Of a stretch of 64,000 nucleotides of DNA, positions 39,197 through 48,266 are shown one piece after another. Both the position numbers and the translations under genes were made by a program. The DNA comes from Falsochrobactrum tianjinense (GTDB lineage: Bacteria; Pseudomonadota; Alphaproteobacteria; Rhizobiales; Rhizobiaceae). The stretch's first letter is position 1; each line of letters starts with the position of its first letter. The stretch spans positions 72,223 to 136,222 of the forward strand of contig NZ_JAHRVA010000007.1 of the NCBI RefSeq assembly GCF_019100495.1. The letters are read 5' to 3'. The notes under the pieces are model-generated. The model did not search any database. It worked only from the letters and a program-made list of their open reading frames with translations, and was not told the DNA's origin.

Positions 39197-42100
39197 TCAC
39201 TCCGCATAAACGATCAGCAGATCCTTGGCGTCAATCTGCTCGCCCGGGCGCGCCAGCACTTCGGCAATTGCGCCGTCGCGCTCGGCACGCAGCGCCGTTT
39301 CCATCTTCATGGCCTCAATAGAAAGCAGCACGTCGCCCGCTTTCACATTCTGGCCCTGCGTGACAGCAACCGTGGAGACAACGCCCGGCATCGGCGCGCC
39401 GACATGCTTGTCATTGCCCAGTTCGGCCTTGCGACGGACACCGCCTGAAGCGCCTTTGGCGCGGTTCGGCACCTTGACACGGCGGGGCTGGCCGTTGAGT
39501 TCGAAGAACACCGTCACCATACCTTTTTCATCCGTCTCGCTGATCGCCTGATTGACGATCACCAGTGTCTTGCCGCGTTCAAGGTCGACGAAGACTTCTT
39601 CTTCCGGCTTGAGGCCGTAGAAATAGACCGGCGTCGGCAGCACGCTTGTCGGCCCGTAATTTTCCTGCGCCGCCGCATAGTCGGTGAAGACCTTCGGATA
39701 CATCAGCGCGGATGCAAATTCCTGATCGCTGATTTCGCGCTCGACGGTCAGCTCGACCGACTTGCGCTCAGCCTCCAGATCAGCCGGTTCCAGAAGCGAG
39801 CCGGGGCGTTCGGTGAACGGCTTTTCGCCCTTCAGCACCTTCTTCTGAAGCGCCTGCGGCCATCCGGCTGGCGGCTGGCCCAGATCGCCCCGCATCATCG
39901 AGACAACCGAATCAGGAAAGGCAATGTCCTTGTCGGGATTTTCGACATCGGCCACCGTCAGGTCCTGTGAAACCATCATCAGCGCCATGTCGCCCACCAC
40001 CTTGGAGGATGGCGTCACCTTGACGATATCGCCGAACATGCGATTCACATCGGCATAGGCCTGCGCCACCTCATGCCAGCGGGTTTCAAGCCCCAGCGAA
40101 CGCGCCTGCTCCTTGAGGTTGGTGAACTGCCCGCCCGGCATTTCATGCAGATAGACTTCCGAAGCCGGTCCCTTGAGGTCGCTCTCAAAGGCCGCATACT
40201 GATTGCGCACTGCTTCCCAATAGAAGGAAATGCGGCGGATGGATTCCGTATCCAGTCCCGGATCACGCTCGGAACCGTGCAGCGCCTCGACAATGGAGCC
40301 AAGGCAAGGCTGCGACGTGTTGCCCGAAAGCGCGTCCATCGCCGCATCAACCGCATCGACGCCCGCATCCACCGCCGCAAGCACGGTCGCCGCCGAAATG
40401 CCCGACGTATCATGCGTATGGAAATGGATCGGCAGATCGGTTTCCTCGCGCAGCGCCTTGAACAGCACACGCGCAGCCGCAGGCTTCAACAGCCCCGCCA
40501 TATCCTTGACGGCAATAATATGCGCACCGGCCTTTTCCACCTGCTTCGCCAGGTCGGCATAATATTTGAGGTCGTATTTGGCGCGCTCGGGATTGAGAAT
40601 ATCGCCCGTATAGCAGATCGCCGCCTCGCAGAGCTTGTTCTCCTCCAGCACCGCATCCATCGACACGCGCATATTCTCGACCCAGTTGAGGCTGTCGAAA
40701 ACACGGAACAGGTCCATGCCGCCGCGCGCGGCTTCACGGACGAAATATTTCACCACATTGTCGGGATAGCTTTTATAGCCCACGCCATTGGCGCCGCGCA
40801 GAAGCATCTGCAACAAGATGTTCGGCGCACCTTCGCGCACCTTCGCCAGACGCTCCCACGGATCTTCGGTGAGGAAGCGCATGGAGACATCGAACGTCGC
40901 CCCGCCCCAGCATTCGAGCGAAAACAGATTGGGCAGCGCCTGCGCGTAAGAATTTGCGATGCGCGCAATATCATAGGTACGCACGCGCGTCGCCAGCAGC
41001 GACTGATGACCGTCGCGCATGGTCGTGTCCGTCACCAGCACGCGCTTTTCATTGCGCATCCATTCGGCGAATTTCTTGGGTCCAAGCCTGTCGAGCAATT
41101 GCTTGCTGCCGTCCGCAGGCGAATGATCGCCAAACCACGGCACGATCGGCGTTGCGGCATCAACCGGCGGCTTCGCCCGCCCCTTGGTTTCGGGATGGCC
41201 GTTCACCGTCACATCAGCAACATAGGTCAGAAGCTTGGTGGCGCGGTCCTGCCGCTTCATCTGCGTGAAAAGTTCCGGCGTGGTATCGATGAAGCGCGTC
41301 GTATAATCGTTCGACAGGAATTTCGGATGATTGATGATCGCTTCGACGAAAGTCAGATTGGTCGCCACGCCCCGGATGCGAAACTCGCGCAGCGCGCGAT
41401 CCATGCGCCGGATGGCTTCCAGCGGGGTTGCGCCCGACGCCGTGACCTTCACCAGCAGCGGATCGTAATAGCGGGTGATGACCGCGCCCGAATAGGCCGT
41501 GCCGCCATCCAGACGGATGCCGAAACCTGATGCCGAACGATAAGCCTGGATACGACCATAATCGGGAATGAAGTTCTGCTCAGGGTCTTCGGTGGTAATC
41601 CGGCACTGTAGCGCATGGCCGTTGAGGCGGATTTCTTCCTGCGGCGGCACCCCCGATTCCGGCGTGCCGATCACCGCTCCGTCGAGAATATGAATCTGCG
41701 CCTTCACGATGTCGATGCCCGTCACTTCTTCGGTGATGGTGTGTTCCACCTGAATGCGTGGATTGACCTCGATGAAATAAAAGGCCCCCGTATCGGTATC
41801 CATCAGGAATTCGACCGTTCCTGCACCGATATAATCGGTTGCGTGCGCGATCTTTAACGCATGGGCAGCCAGTTCCTGCCGCTGTGCATCGTCGAGATAG
41901 GGTGCGGGCGCGCGCTCCACCACTTTCTGGTTGCGGCGCTGGATCGAGCAGTCACGCTCATAAAGATGCACGGCATTGCCATGAGTATCGCCCAGAACCT
42001 GCACTTCCACATGGCGGGCACGCTCAACAAGCTTTTCGAGATAGACTTCATCCTTGCCGAAAGCAGCTTTGGCCTCGCGCCTGGCTTCCGTCACCTCACG

Positions 42101-42679
42101 CGCAAGGTCTTCCTCGGCACGGATGGCGCGCATGCCGCGCCCGCCACCGCCCCAGCTTGCCTTGAGCATGAGCGGATAGCCGATCTTGGCGGCAAGTTTC
42201 TTCACTTCTTCAATATCGTCAGGCAGCGGATCGGTGGCAGGCACCACCGGCACGCCAACCTCGACAGCAAGATTGCGCGCGGCCACCTTGTTGCCCAGAC
42301 GGCGCATCGTCTCCGGCTTCGGCCCGATGAATATGATGCCGTTTTGCGCACAGGCTTCGGCAAATTCCGGGCTTTCCGACAAAAGCCCGTAGCCCGGATG
42401 GATGGCGTCCGCGCCCGAAAGCCTGGCGACACGGATGATCTCATCGATGGAAAGATAGCTTTCGATCGGCCCCAGATCGCGGCTCAGATGCGGCCCGCGC
42501 CCCACCTGATAGCTTTCATCCGCCTTGAAACGATGCAGCGAGAGCTTGTCTTCCTCCGCCCAGATCGCCACTGTTTTGAGACCCAGCTCATTAGCGGCGC
42601 GGAACACGCGAATAGCGATTTCTGAACGATTGGCGACCAGAATTTTTCTGATAGGCAAGGCAGAACTCCCATACTGCAT
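39197..42679 (-). CDS. pyc: Pyruvate carboxylase
   Basis: A 1160-residue biotin enzyme that makes oxaloacetate from pyruvate, bicarbonate and ATP. Biotin carboxylase domain (about 1-460): IRKILVANRSEIAIRVFRAA, GGGGRGMRAI and FIEVNPRIQVEHTITEEVTG. Carboxyltransferase domain (about 550-840): TDTTMRDGHQSLLATRVRT and GGATFDVSMRF. C-terminal biotinyl domain: EAMKMETALRAE, with the biotinyl lysine at 1125. Length is near the usual 1150. As the main anaplerotic route it complements pyk in the same window. Confidence 0.95.
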   Translation of the reverse strand: MQYGSSALPIRKILVANRSEIAIRVFRAANELGLKTVAIWAEEDKLSLHRFKADESYQVGRGPHLSRDLGPIESYLSIDEIIRVARLSGADAIHPGYGLLSESPEFAEACAQNGIIFIGPKPETMRRLGNKVAARNLAVEVGVPVVPATDPLPDDIEEVKKLAAKIGYPLMLKASWGGGGRGMRAIRAEEDLAREVTEARREAKAAFGKDEVYLEKLVERARHVEVQVLGDTHGNAVHLYERDCSIQRRNQKVVERAPAPYLDDAQRQELAAHALKIAHATDYIGAGTVEFLMDTDTGAFYFIEVNPRIQVEHTITEEVTGIDIVKAQIHILDGAVIGTPESGVPPQEEIRLNGHALQCRITTEDPEQNFIPDYGRIQAYRSASGFGIRLDGGTAYSGAVITRYYDPLLVKVTASGATPLEAIRRMDRALREFRIRGVATNLTFVEAIINHPKFLSNDYTTRFIDTTPELFTQMKRQDRATKLLTYVADVTVNGHPETKGRAKPPVDAATPIVPWFGDHSPADGSKQLLDRLGPKKFAEWMRNEKRVLVTDTTMRDGHQSLLATRVRTYDIARIANSYAQALPNLFSLECWGGATFDVSMRFLTEDPWERLAKVREGAPNILLQMLLRGANGVGYKSYPDNVVKYFVREAARGGMDLFRVFDSLNWVENMRVSMDAVLEENKLCEAAICYTGDILNPERAKYDLKYYADLAKQVEKAGAHIIAVKDMAGLLKPAAARVLFKALREETDLPIHFHTHDTSGISAATVLAAVDAGVDAVDAAMDALSGNTSQPCLGSIVEALHGSERDPGLDTESIRRISFYWEAVRNQYAAFESDLKGPASEVYLHEMPGGQFTNLKEQARSLGLETRWHEVAQAYADVNRMFGDIVKVTPSSKVVGDMALMMVSQDLTVADVENPDKDIAFPDSVVSMMRGDLGQPPAGWPQALQKKVLKGEKPFTERPGSLLEPADLEAERKSVELTVEREISDQEFASALMYPKVFTDYAAAQENYGPTSVLPTPVYFYGLKPEEEVFVDLERGKTLVIVNQAISETDEKGMVTVFFELNGQPRRVKVPNRAKGASGGVRRKAELGNDKHVGAPMPGVVSTVAVTQGQNVKAGDVLLSIEAMKMETALRAERDGAIAEVLARPGEQIDAKDLLIVYAE

Positions 42680-42754
42680 CGATGAATTCGCATTTGCTTA
42701 CCCTGCAATGGGGTGGAGTGCAAACGAACTGTGCAGCGGGCATGCAAAAACAAA

Positions 42755-42777
42755 ATGCCCGGCCAAAAGCCGGGCAT
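42755..42777 (-). terminator. Terminator of the downstream livK-like gene
   Basis: ATGCCCGGC (42755-42763), CAAAA, GCCGGGCAT (42769-42777). Read on the minus strand the tail is TTTGTTTTTG. It ends the receptor gene at 42923. Confidence 0.85.
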
Positions 42778-42799
42778 GATGAGGAATTCCAGTGCTTGT

Positions 42800-42902
42800 T
42801 AGAGCGCATCCCGAAAAGTGTGAAACGGTTTTCGGAAAAGATGCGCGTTAAAACAAAAGCCTGGAGCGCAGATCTGATTCAACCAGATCGAAACGCGCTC
42901 TA
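42800..42902. repeat. RIME-like palindromic repeat, copy D
   Basis: About 103 bases: TAGAGCGCATCCCGAAAAGT, then GTGAAACGGTTTTCGGAAAA and GATGCGCG (paired segments), ending with CAGATCGAAACGCGCTCTAG. Ends are inverted (TAGAGCGC/GCGCTCTA). It lies between the livK-like stop and its terminator, in the 3' part of that transcript. Confidence 0.75.
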
Positions 42903-42922
42903 GGCTCTGGTCTTAGGCAATT

Positions 42923-44038
42923 TTACTTCTGGAAGTAATTATACTTGCCGTCATCCCCCTTGCGCCATTCGAACATGACATAGGGCGACAGGGTCGGATC
43001 GCCATTCTCATCGTAGGATACATCGCCGAGCACCGTCATGAACGGACCCTTGGACTTCAAGGTTTCCGCCACTTCCTGAGGATCGTTGCTGCTGGCGGCA
43101 TTGGCTGCATCAACCAATGACTGCACACCAGCATAGGCATAGAACGTATAGGCTTCCGGCTCGAAACCCTTGTCGCGGAATGCCTTGATCAGTTCGGCAT
43201 TGGCCGCATCCTCACGCGGATCTGGACCGAAGGTGTTCATGACACCCGCCACCGCATCGCCAGCAATGGAAGCCAGCTCGTTTGATACGATACCATCGCC
43301 GGAGATGAACTGTGCGTCGAGATTCTGGTCCGCCATCTGGCGGATAATCAGTCCGGCTTCACCATGCATGCCGCCCCAATAAACCACGGTGATGCCCGCC
43401 GCCCTCATCTTGGAAATCAGCGCCGAGAAATCCTTGTCGCCCTGATTGACGCCTTCATAAAGCGTTTCTTCCATGCCATTCGCATTCAGCGACTTTTTTG
43501 TCTCATCGGCAAGGCCCTGGCCGTAAGGCGTCTTGTCATGCAGGATCGCGACTTTGCCGTCCTTGTAATGATCAGCAATATACTTGCCCGCAACAATGCC
43601 CTGCTGGTCATCGCGGCGGCAGGTGCGGAATGTGTTCCACAATCCGCGCTCGGTAAAGGTCGGATTCGTGGTCCCCGGAGCAATCATCAGTACGCCGTTT
43701 TCAGCATAGATATCCGAGGTTGGAATGCTGACGCCGGAATTAAAGTGGCCAATCACAAACTGAACGCCATCACCGACGAATTTGTTTGCAACCGAGATGC
43801 CCTGACGTGGATCGGCGGCATCGTCACCATATACGATCGAGATCTGCTCGCCGTTCATCCCGCCTTTGGCGTTGGCTTCTGCAACCGCCGCCTCGACGCC
43901 ACGCTTGATCTGCTCGCCAAATGCCGCCTGACTGCCAGTCAACGGCGCGCCAACACCGAGAAACACATCGGCAAACGACGTGCCTGCCATAGCTGCCAAT
44001 GCCGAAAGGCAAACGCCGCAGAACAAAGATTTCTTCAT
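42923..44038 (-). CDS. livK: Branched-chain amino acid ABC transporter receptor, copy 1
   Basis: A 371-residue periplasmic binding protein. The signal peptide is [23 protein letters not shown], and the mature part has [40 protein letters not shown] and [20 protein letters not shown]. It is the LivJ/LivK type that delivers Leu/Ile/Val or other amino acids to LivHMGF. It is a close paralog of the gene at 44402: long stretches such as [19 protein letters not shown] are identical. A GGGAG site precedes the ATG. Ligand is not known, and divergence between the two suggests different specificities. Confidence 0.9.
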   Translation of the reverse strand: MKKSLFCGVCLSALAAMAGTSFADVFLGVGAPLTGSQAAFGEQIKRGVEAAVAEANAKGGMNGEQISIVYGDDAADPRQGISVANKFVGDGVQFVIGHFNSGVSIPTSDIYAENGVLMIAPGTTNPTFTERGLWNTFRTCRRDDQQGIVAGKYIADHYKDGKVAILHDKTPYGQGLADETKKSLNANGMEETLYEGVNQGDKDFSALISKMRAAGITVVYWGGMHGEAGLIIRQMADQNLDAQFISGDGIVSNELASIAGDAVAGVMNTFGPDPREDAANAELIKAFRDKGFEPEAYTFYAYAGVQSLVDAANAASSNDPQEVAETLKSKGPFMTVLGDVSYDENGDPTLSPYVMFEWRKGDDGKYNYFQK

Positions 44039-44401
44039 TTCAATAAACTCCCACTAAATACGATCCCCGGACCAGATTCCGCAATCGTCAACTCCACCGA
44101 AAGAGAAACCCACCCTCCGGATATGAATGGCGAATGGAAAGCGGCGGTTCCGTCAACTTCCGCGCCGCGTGGTTCCGCTACACCCAGGTTTCTCCTCCGG
44201 GCACGAACTGCTTGCCGCCTGTTAGGTCAAACAATTTCGCATCCATAGATAAAGTGATATTAAAGCACCTTGTCCATCCCAAGAAATAAACAACTTCAAG
44301 GTTTTTATGCATGACATCATGCTGCAATCGAACATAAAAATAAAAATGCCCGGCTTATAAACCGGGCATTCTTCAACGATGAGAAACAATACTGTATATA
44401 A
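44039..44401. other. Intergenic region between the two receptor genes
   Basis: 363 bases without a gene. It holds the terminator of the 44402 gene at 44345-44370 and, as a leader of the 42923 gene, a GC-rich hairpin (GCGGCG...CGCCGC, about 44142-44169). No coding frame was seen. Confidence 0.5.
44345..44370 (-). terminator. Terminator of the second livK-like gene
   Basis: AATGCCCGG (44345-44353), CTTATAAA, CCGGGCATT (44362-44370). On the minus strand the tail is TTTTATTTTTA. The stem core GCCCGG/CCGGGC is the same as in the terminator at 42755, consistent with a duplicated gene-plus-terminator unit. Confidence 0.88.
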
Positions 44402-45517
44402 TTACTGCTGCACGTAATTATATTTCCCGTCGGAGCCCTTTTCCCATTTGTAAATGACGTAACCGGGAAGCTTCGGATCGCCATTCTCATCATAGGAAAG
44501 ATCGCCAAGCGCAGTCTTGAAGGGGCCATTTTCCTTCAGCGCCTTTGCAACTTCCTGTGGATCGTTGCTGCCGGCAGCCTCAGCGGCCTGTGCCAGAGAC
44601 TGGACCGCTGCATAAGAATACAGCGTATAAGCTTCAGGTTCGAAACCTGCATCACGGAATTTCTTTACGAGTTCCTCATTGTCCGGGTTGTTACGCGGAT
44701 CGGGTCCAAAAGTATTGAGCGTTCCCTCAACCGCATCTCCGGCAATCGATGCCAGTTCGTTGGAAACGATGCCGTCACCAGAAATAAACTGCACCTTCAG
44801 CCCCTGATCGGCAAGCTGCCGCATGATAAGACCGGCTTCGGCGTGCAATCCGCCCCAGTAGAGAACACCAATATCCTGCTGCTTGAGCTTGGCGATCAGA
44901 GCCGAGAAGTCCTTCTCGCCCACATTCACGCCTTCATAGACCGTTTCCTCGATGCCCAGTTCGTTCAGCTTCTTCTTGGTTTCGTCGGCAAGGCCCTGAC
45001 CATAAGGCGTCTTGTCATGGATCACCGCAATCTTGGCGTCCTTGAAGTTGTCGGCGATATACTGGCCGGCAACGATACCCTGCTGATCGTCACGGCCACA
45101 GGTGCGGAACGTATTCCACAGATCCTGCTCCGTATAGACAGGGTTCGTGCAGGCCGGCGAAATTTCCAGAATTCCATTTTCCGCATAGACAGACGAAACC
45201 GGAATACAGACACCGGAATTGAAGTGGCCAATGACATATTTCACGCCATCAGCAGCAAACTTGTTGGCGACAGAAATGCCTTGCTTCGGATCGGACACGT
45301 CGTCACCGAGCGTAATCACAATTTTTTCCCCATTGAGACCACCGGCATCATTGATTTCTTTAATTGCAGCTTCTGCGCCCCTTCGGATCTGCGCACCATA
45401 AACAGCATTTGGCCCCGTCAATGGCGCCCCGACACCGAGCAGCACATCAGCCCAGGCCGATCCACCAAAAGCCATGACTGCTGCAAGAGCAACGCTTGAG
45501 AAAAGCGACTTCTTCAT
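44402..45517 (-). CDS. livK: Branched-chain amino acid ABC transporter receptor, copy 2
   Basis: A 371-residue periplasmic binding protein with the signal peptide [23 protein letters not shown]. The mature protein begins [20 protein letters not shown] and includes [20 protein letters not shown] and [20 protein letters not shown]. It has the same length as the paralog at 42923. It is nearest to livFGMH and is probably the cognate receptor, while the other copy extends the ligand range. A hairpin at 45548-45567 and a RIME-like repeat lie upstream. Confidence 0.9.
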   Translation of the reverse strand: MKKSLFSSVALAAVMAFGGSAWADVLLGVGAPLTGPNAVYGAQIRRGAEAAIKEINDAGGLNGEKIVITLGDDVSDPKQGISVANKFAADGVKYVIGHFNSGVCIPVSSVYAENGILEISPACTNPVYTEQDLWNTFRTCGRDDQQGIVAGQYIADNFKDAKIAVIHDKTPYGQGLADETKKKLNELGIEETVYEGVNVGEKDFSALIAKLKQQDIGVLYWGGLHAEAGLIMRQLADQGLKVQFISGDGIVSNELASIAGDAVEGTLNTFGPDPRNNPDNEELVKKFRDAGFEPEAYTLYSYAAVQSLAQAAEAAGSNDPQEVAKALKENGPFKTALGDLSYDENGDPKLPGYVIYKWEKGSDGKYNYVQQ

Positions 45518-45547
45518 TCTAAAAACTCCCGATTTCAGTTACCCCGG

Positions 45548-45567
45548 AACGATGTTTTTACATCGTT
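45548..45567 (-). promoter_or_regulatory. Hairpin in the leader of the second livK-like gene
   Basis: AACGATG (45548-45554), TTTTTA, CATCGTT (45561-45567), a perfect 7-bp stem about 30-50 bases upstream of the start codon on the minus strand. It may affect mRNA stability or translation. Confidence 0.4.
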
Positions 45568-45635
45568 TTATTATCGTGCTGGTTTACCAGCAGCATTTAC
45601 GCTGAATTTTGTTTTCAGCGCAATTCTTTAAAAAA

Positions 45636-45760
45636 CTCCACCATTTCAAGCATTTCCAGCAAAAATGTAAAACGATTTTGCGTTAGGATAATGCGCAGAA
45701 CAAAGAAATAGAGCGGTCCCGATAGCTCCATCAAAACTGGAGCCGCTCTAAATGGTGGAG
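45636..45760. repeat. RIME-like repeat copy B inside a larger palindrome
   Basis: The core (45649-45749, AAGCATTTCCAGCAAAAATG... to GAGCCGCTCT) matches copies A and C. It is bounded by exact 11-base inverted arms CTCCACCATTT (45636-45646) and AAATGGTGGAG (45750-45760), so the whole 125 bases can fold as one hairpin. It lies between livK copy 2 and the DUF6867 gene. Confidence 0.75.
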
Positions 45761-45767
45761 CTCAAGT

Positions 45768-46112
45768 TTATTTTGCCCTCCAGCTTAGTGGGGAAGCTTT
45801 TTCATAAAGCCAGTTATACTGGTGCACCATCTGCTTGGTACGGGTATAACGGAAGCCCACCGTCCCGATAATAACAAGCACGATGACATCGACCAGAAAA
45901 TAATGGAGCGAAAGCAGCGTTCCTTCAAAGAGTGCATAATGGATAAAGCGGACAGTAGCGCCGAGCGGGACCAGATAGACCAGCAGCATCCAGTAGGGAC
46001 GCCATGTCTGTGCGCAGGCTCGGCCCGTCATCCACGCGGCCCAGCCGCCCAGTAGGCAGGTGATCAGAAAAAACAGCCAGAATGACGGTTCTTCGTAAAG
46101 AATACCCTGCAT
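45768..46112 (-). CDS. Small membrane protein of the liv cluster (DUF6867-like)
   Basis: A 114-residue protein with three or four hydrophobic segments (FWLFFLITCLLGGWAAWMTG, YWMLLVYLVPLGATVRFIHY and LVDVIVLVIIGTVGFRYTRT) and a basic C terminus (KASPLSWRAK). Small proteins of this type sit in the liv transporter cluster of Rhizobiales; their role is unknown. The start at 46112 follows GGGAGA. An ATG at 46139 would begin in the repeat. It lies between livF (after a RIME-like repeat) and livK. Confidence 0.78.
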   Translation of the reverse strand: MQGILYEEPSFWLFFLITCLLGGWAAWMTGRACAQTWRPYWMLLVYLVPLGATVRFIHYALFEGTLLSLHYFLVDVIVLVIIGTVGFRYTRTKQMVHQYNWLYEKASPLSWRAK

Positions 46113-46124
46113 GATCTCTCCCTC

Positions 46125-46226
46125 AAGCATTTCCAGCAAAAGTGCGAAACGGTTTTGCGTCAGGACAATGCGTCAAACAAATAAATAGAGCGGTTCCAAT
46201 GCTTCTGTCAAAACCAGAACGGCTCT
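46125..46226. repeat. RIME-like repeat, copy C, inside the liv operon
   Basis: AAGCATTTCCAGCAAAAGTG ... AGAACGGCTCTA, about 102 bases, close to copies A and B. It fills the gap between livF and the DUF6867 gene; the livF stop codon (46225-46227) is inside it. Confidence 0.75.
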
Positions 46227-46974
46227 AATGCCTTCCGCCTTCGAGATAGGCGGCACGGACTTCCGGATCAGCCAGCAAGTCGCGGCCCGAACCGCTCATC
46301 GTGATCGATCCATTGACCATAACATAACCGCGATCGGCAAGCTTGAGCGCGCCGAAAGCATTCTGCTCGACGAGAAACACCGTCAATCCTTTTGTCCGAT
46401 TCAACTCCTTGATCGCCTCGAAAATCTGCTTCACGATCAGAGGTGCGAGTCCGAGCGAAGGCTCGTCCAGTAGCAGCAGGCGTGGACGCGCCATCAATGC
46501 GCGCGCAATAGCCAGCATCTGCTGTTCGCCGCCCGAAAGTGTACCGCCGCGCTGGTTGATACGTTCTTTCAGACGCGGAAACAGTTCGAACATCAGCGCC
46601 ACATCTTCCTCGAAATGCTTCTGATTATCAAGGTTTGCGCCCATTTGCAGGTTTTCAAGCACCGTCATGCGCGGAAAAATACGACGGCCTTCCGGCGACT
46701 GCGCAATGCGCAGCTTGGCGATTTCATGCGGCGGAAGCTGCGTAATATCGCGCCCTTCATATAGGACACGCCCGCTACGTGCGCGCGGCGAGCCGAAAAT
46801 CGTCATCATCAGGGTCGATTTTCCGGCACCGTTCGCGCCGATCAGTGTGACGATCTCCCCTTCCTCGACATTCAGATCGATGCCCTTGAGCGCGCAAATA
46901 TTGCCATAATAGGTCTCGATCTTTTCGACGGCCAGAAGAGGTTGCTTTTTCTGCATGGTTTCAGCCTGCATCAT
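46225..46974 (-). CDS. livF: Branched-chain amino acid ABC transporter ATPase LivF
   Basis: A 249-residue ABC ATPase. Walker A GANGAGKST is at about 43-51, the signature is TLSGGEQQMLAIARALM, Walker B is RLLLLDEPSLGL and the H-loop region follows in VFLVEQNAFGAL. Its ATG overlaps the livG stop by 4 bases (ATGA), which fixes the start at 46974. It pairs with LivG to energise LivHM in the inner membrane. The stop codon TAG is provided by the edge of a RIME-like repeat. Confidence 0.93.
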   Translation of the reverse strand: MMQAETMQKKQPLLAVEKIETYYGNICALKGIDLNVEEGEIVTLIGANGAGKSTLMMTIFGSPRARSGRVLYEGRDITQLPPHEIAKLRIAQSPEGRRIFPRMTVLENLQMGANLDNQKHFEEDVALMFELFPRLKERINQRGGTLSGGEQQMLAIARALMARPRLLLLDEPSLGLAPLIVKQIFEAIKELNRTKGLTVFLVEQNAFGALKLADRGYVMVNGSITMSGSGRDLLADPEVRAAYLEGGRH

Positions 46975-48266
46975 TTGTCTCCCTTCCTCGGCTTCTTCGT
47001 GCTCTTTGAAGCCTTTGCAGGAGCGCTCTTGTGGCTTGTGGGAACTTCACCTGCTTCCACGCGCGCGGAAAATTTTGTTGCTTCGCCCGTGACCAGCTGC
47101 TTTGCCTGCCCGACCCAGTCTTCGCGGGCGATGCGCCCGTCAAATTCAAGATAGGTTTCGGCCTGGGCTATATCAGCTTCGGTCCACGCGGCGATCTGGT
47201 CGAAATGATAGATACCATGCGCATTGAGCTTATGCTCGTTGACTTCGCCGATCCCCTTGATGAGCGTGAGGTTGTCGGGCTTGCCATCGCGGGCGGCAGA
47301 AAGCCCCCCCGCAAAGCGAACGGCCTCTTCCGCTTCCACCTCTTCGATAGCCTCCTCCGCAAGCTGTGCCGTCGCGGCCTCAACCACATCGGTCGTGCCA
47401 GGCTTGTCGGCTTCCTCGATCAGTTCGGCGATCTCCTCATCCTCGACACCAAGATAGGCGGCAATTACACGCGGATCATTCCGGACTTCTTCCGGCGAGC
47501 CGTCAGAAATCTTCGTACCATATTCAAGCACGATGACATGGTCGGAAATCTCCATGACGACCGACATATCGTGCTCGATCAGCAGGATCGAGGTACCAGT
47601 TTCGTTGCGGATGTCGAGCAGCAGCTTGTTGAGCTGTGCCGATTCGCGCGGGTTCAGACCAGCAGCCGGCTCATCAAGACAGAGAATTTCCGGTCCGGTG
47701 CACATAGCCCTGGCAATTTCCAGACGGCGCTGATCGCCATAGGGCAGATCGCCTGCCGGATCGTCAGCACGAGCGATCAGATTGATCTTTTCGAGCCAGC
47801 GGCGCGCATTTTCGATGGCATCCTTTGCCGCCACCTTGTAGCCAGGCAGGCCGAAAAGGCCCAGAATTGTGAAGCCCGACGAGCGCATCAACGTATTGTG
47901 CTGCGCGACTAGAAGGTTCTCCAGCACAGTCAGCCCCGAAAAGAGCCGGATATTCTGGAAAGTACGCGCCACTCTGGCCTGCTTGGTGATCTTGAAGTCA
48001 GGTAGGCGCTCCAGAAGGAACTGCTCACCCGTACTCCGGTTCATGGTCAGCATTCCGCCCGTTGGCTTGTAGAAGCCAGTGATGCAGTTGAAGACCGTAG
48101 TCTTGCCCGCCCCGTTAGGGCCGATGATCGCCGTGATATCGCCGCGCTTCACTTCGAAGCTCAGATCGTTGATCGCAACGAGACCGCCAAAGCGCATCGA
48201 AAGATGCTCAACAGCGAGAATGGTCTCTTTCGAACCATTGCCGGTCATAATTATTGTCTCCGCCAT
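46971..48266 (-). CDS. livG: LivG ATPase fused to a helix-hairpin-helix domain
   Basis: A 431-residue protein, about 170 residues longer than typical LivG. The ABC domain (residues 1-273) has Walker A GPNGAGKTT at 49-57, the signature LPYGDQRRLEIARAM at 174-188 and Walker B EILCLDEPAAGL. An acidic linker (274-330) leads to a helix-hairpin-helix-type module (331-392: DNLTLIKGIGEVNEHKLNAH, GIYHFDQIAAW, GRIAREDWVGQAKQL) and a Lys-rich tail (SKSTKKPRKGDK). The same kind of module occurs at the C terminus of rhizobial NuoE. The start is fixed by TGATG overlap with livM. Confidence 0.9.
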   Translation of the reverse strand: MAETIIMTGNGSKETILAVEHLSMRFGGLVAINDLSFEVKRGDITAIIGPNGAGKTTVFNCITGFYKPTGGMLTMNRSTGEQFLLERLPDFKITKQARVARTFQNIRLFSGLTVLENLLVAQHNTLMRSSGFTILGLFGLPGYKVAAKDAIENARRWLEKINLIARADDPAGDLPYGDQRRLEIARAMCTGPEILCLDEPAAGLNPRESAQLNKLLLDIRNETGTSILLIEHDMSVVMEISDHVIVLEYGTKISDGSPEEVRNDPRVIAAYLGVEDEEIAELIEEADKPGTTDVVEAATAQLAEEAIEEVEAEEAVRFAGGLSAARDGKPDNLTLIKGIGEVNEHKLNAHGIYHFDQIAAWTEADIAQAETYLEFDGRIAREDWVGQAKQLVTGEATKFSARVEAGEVPTSHKSAPAKASKSTKKPRKGDK

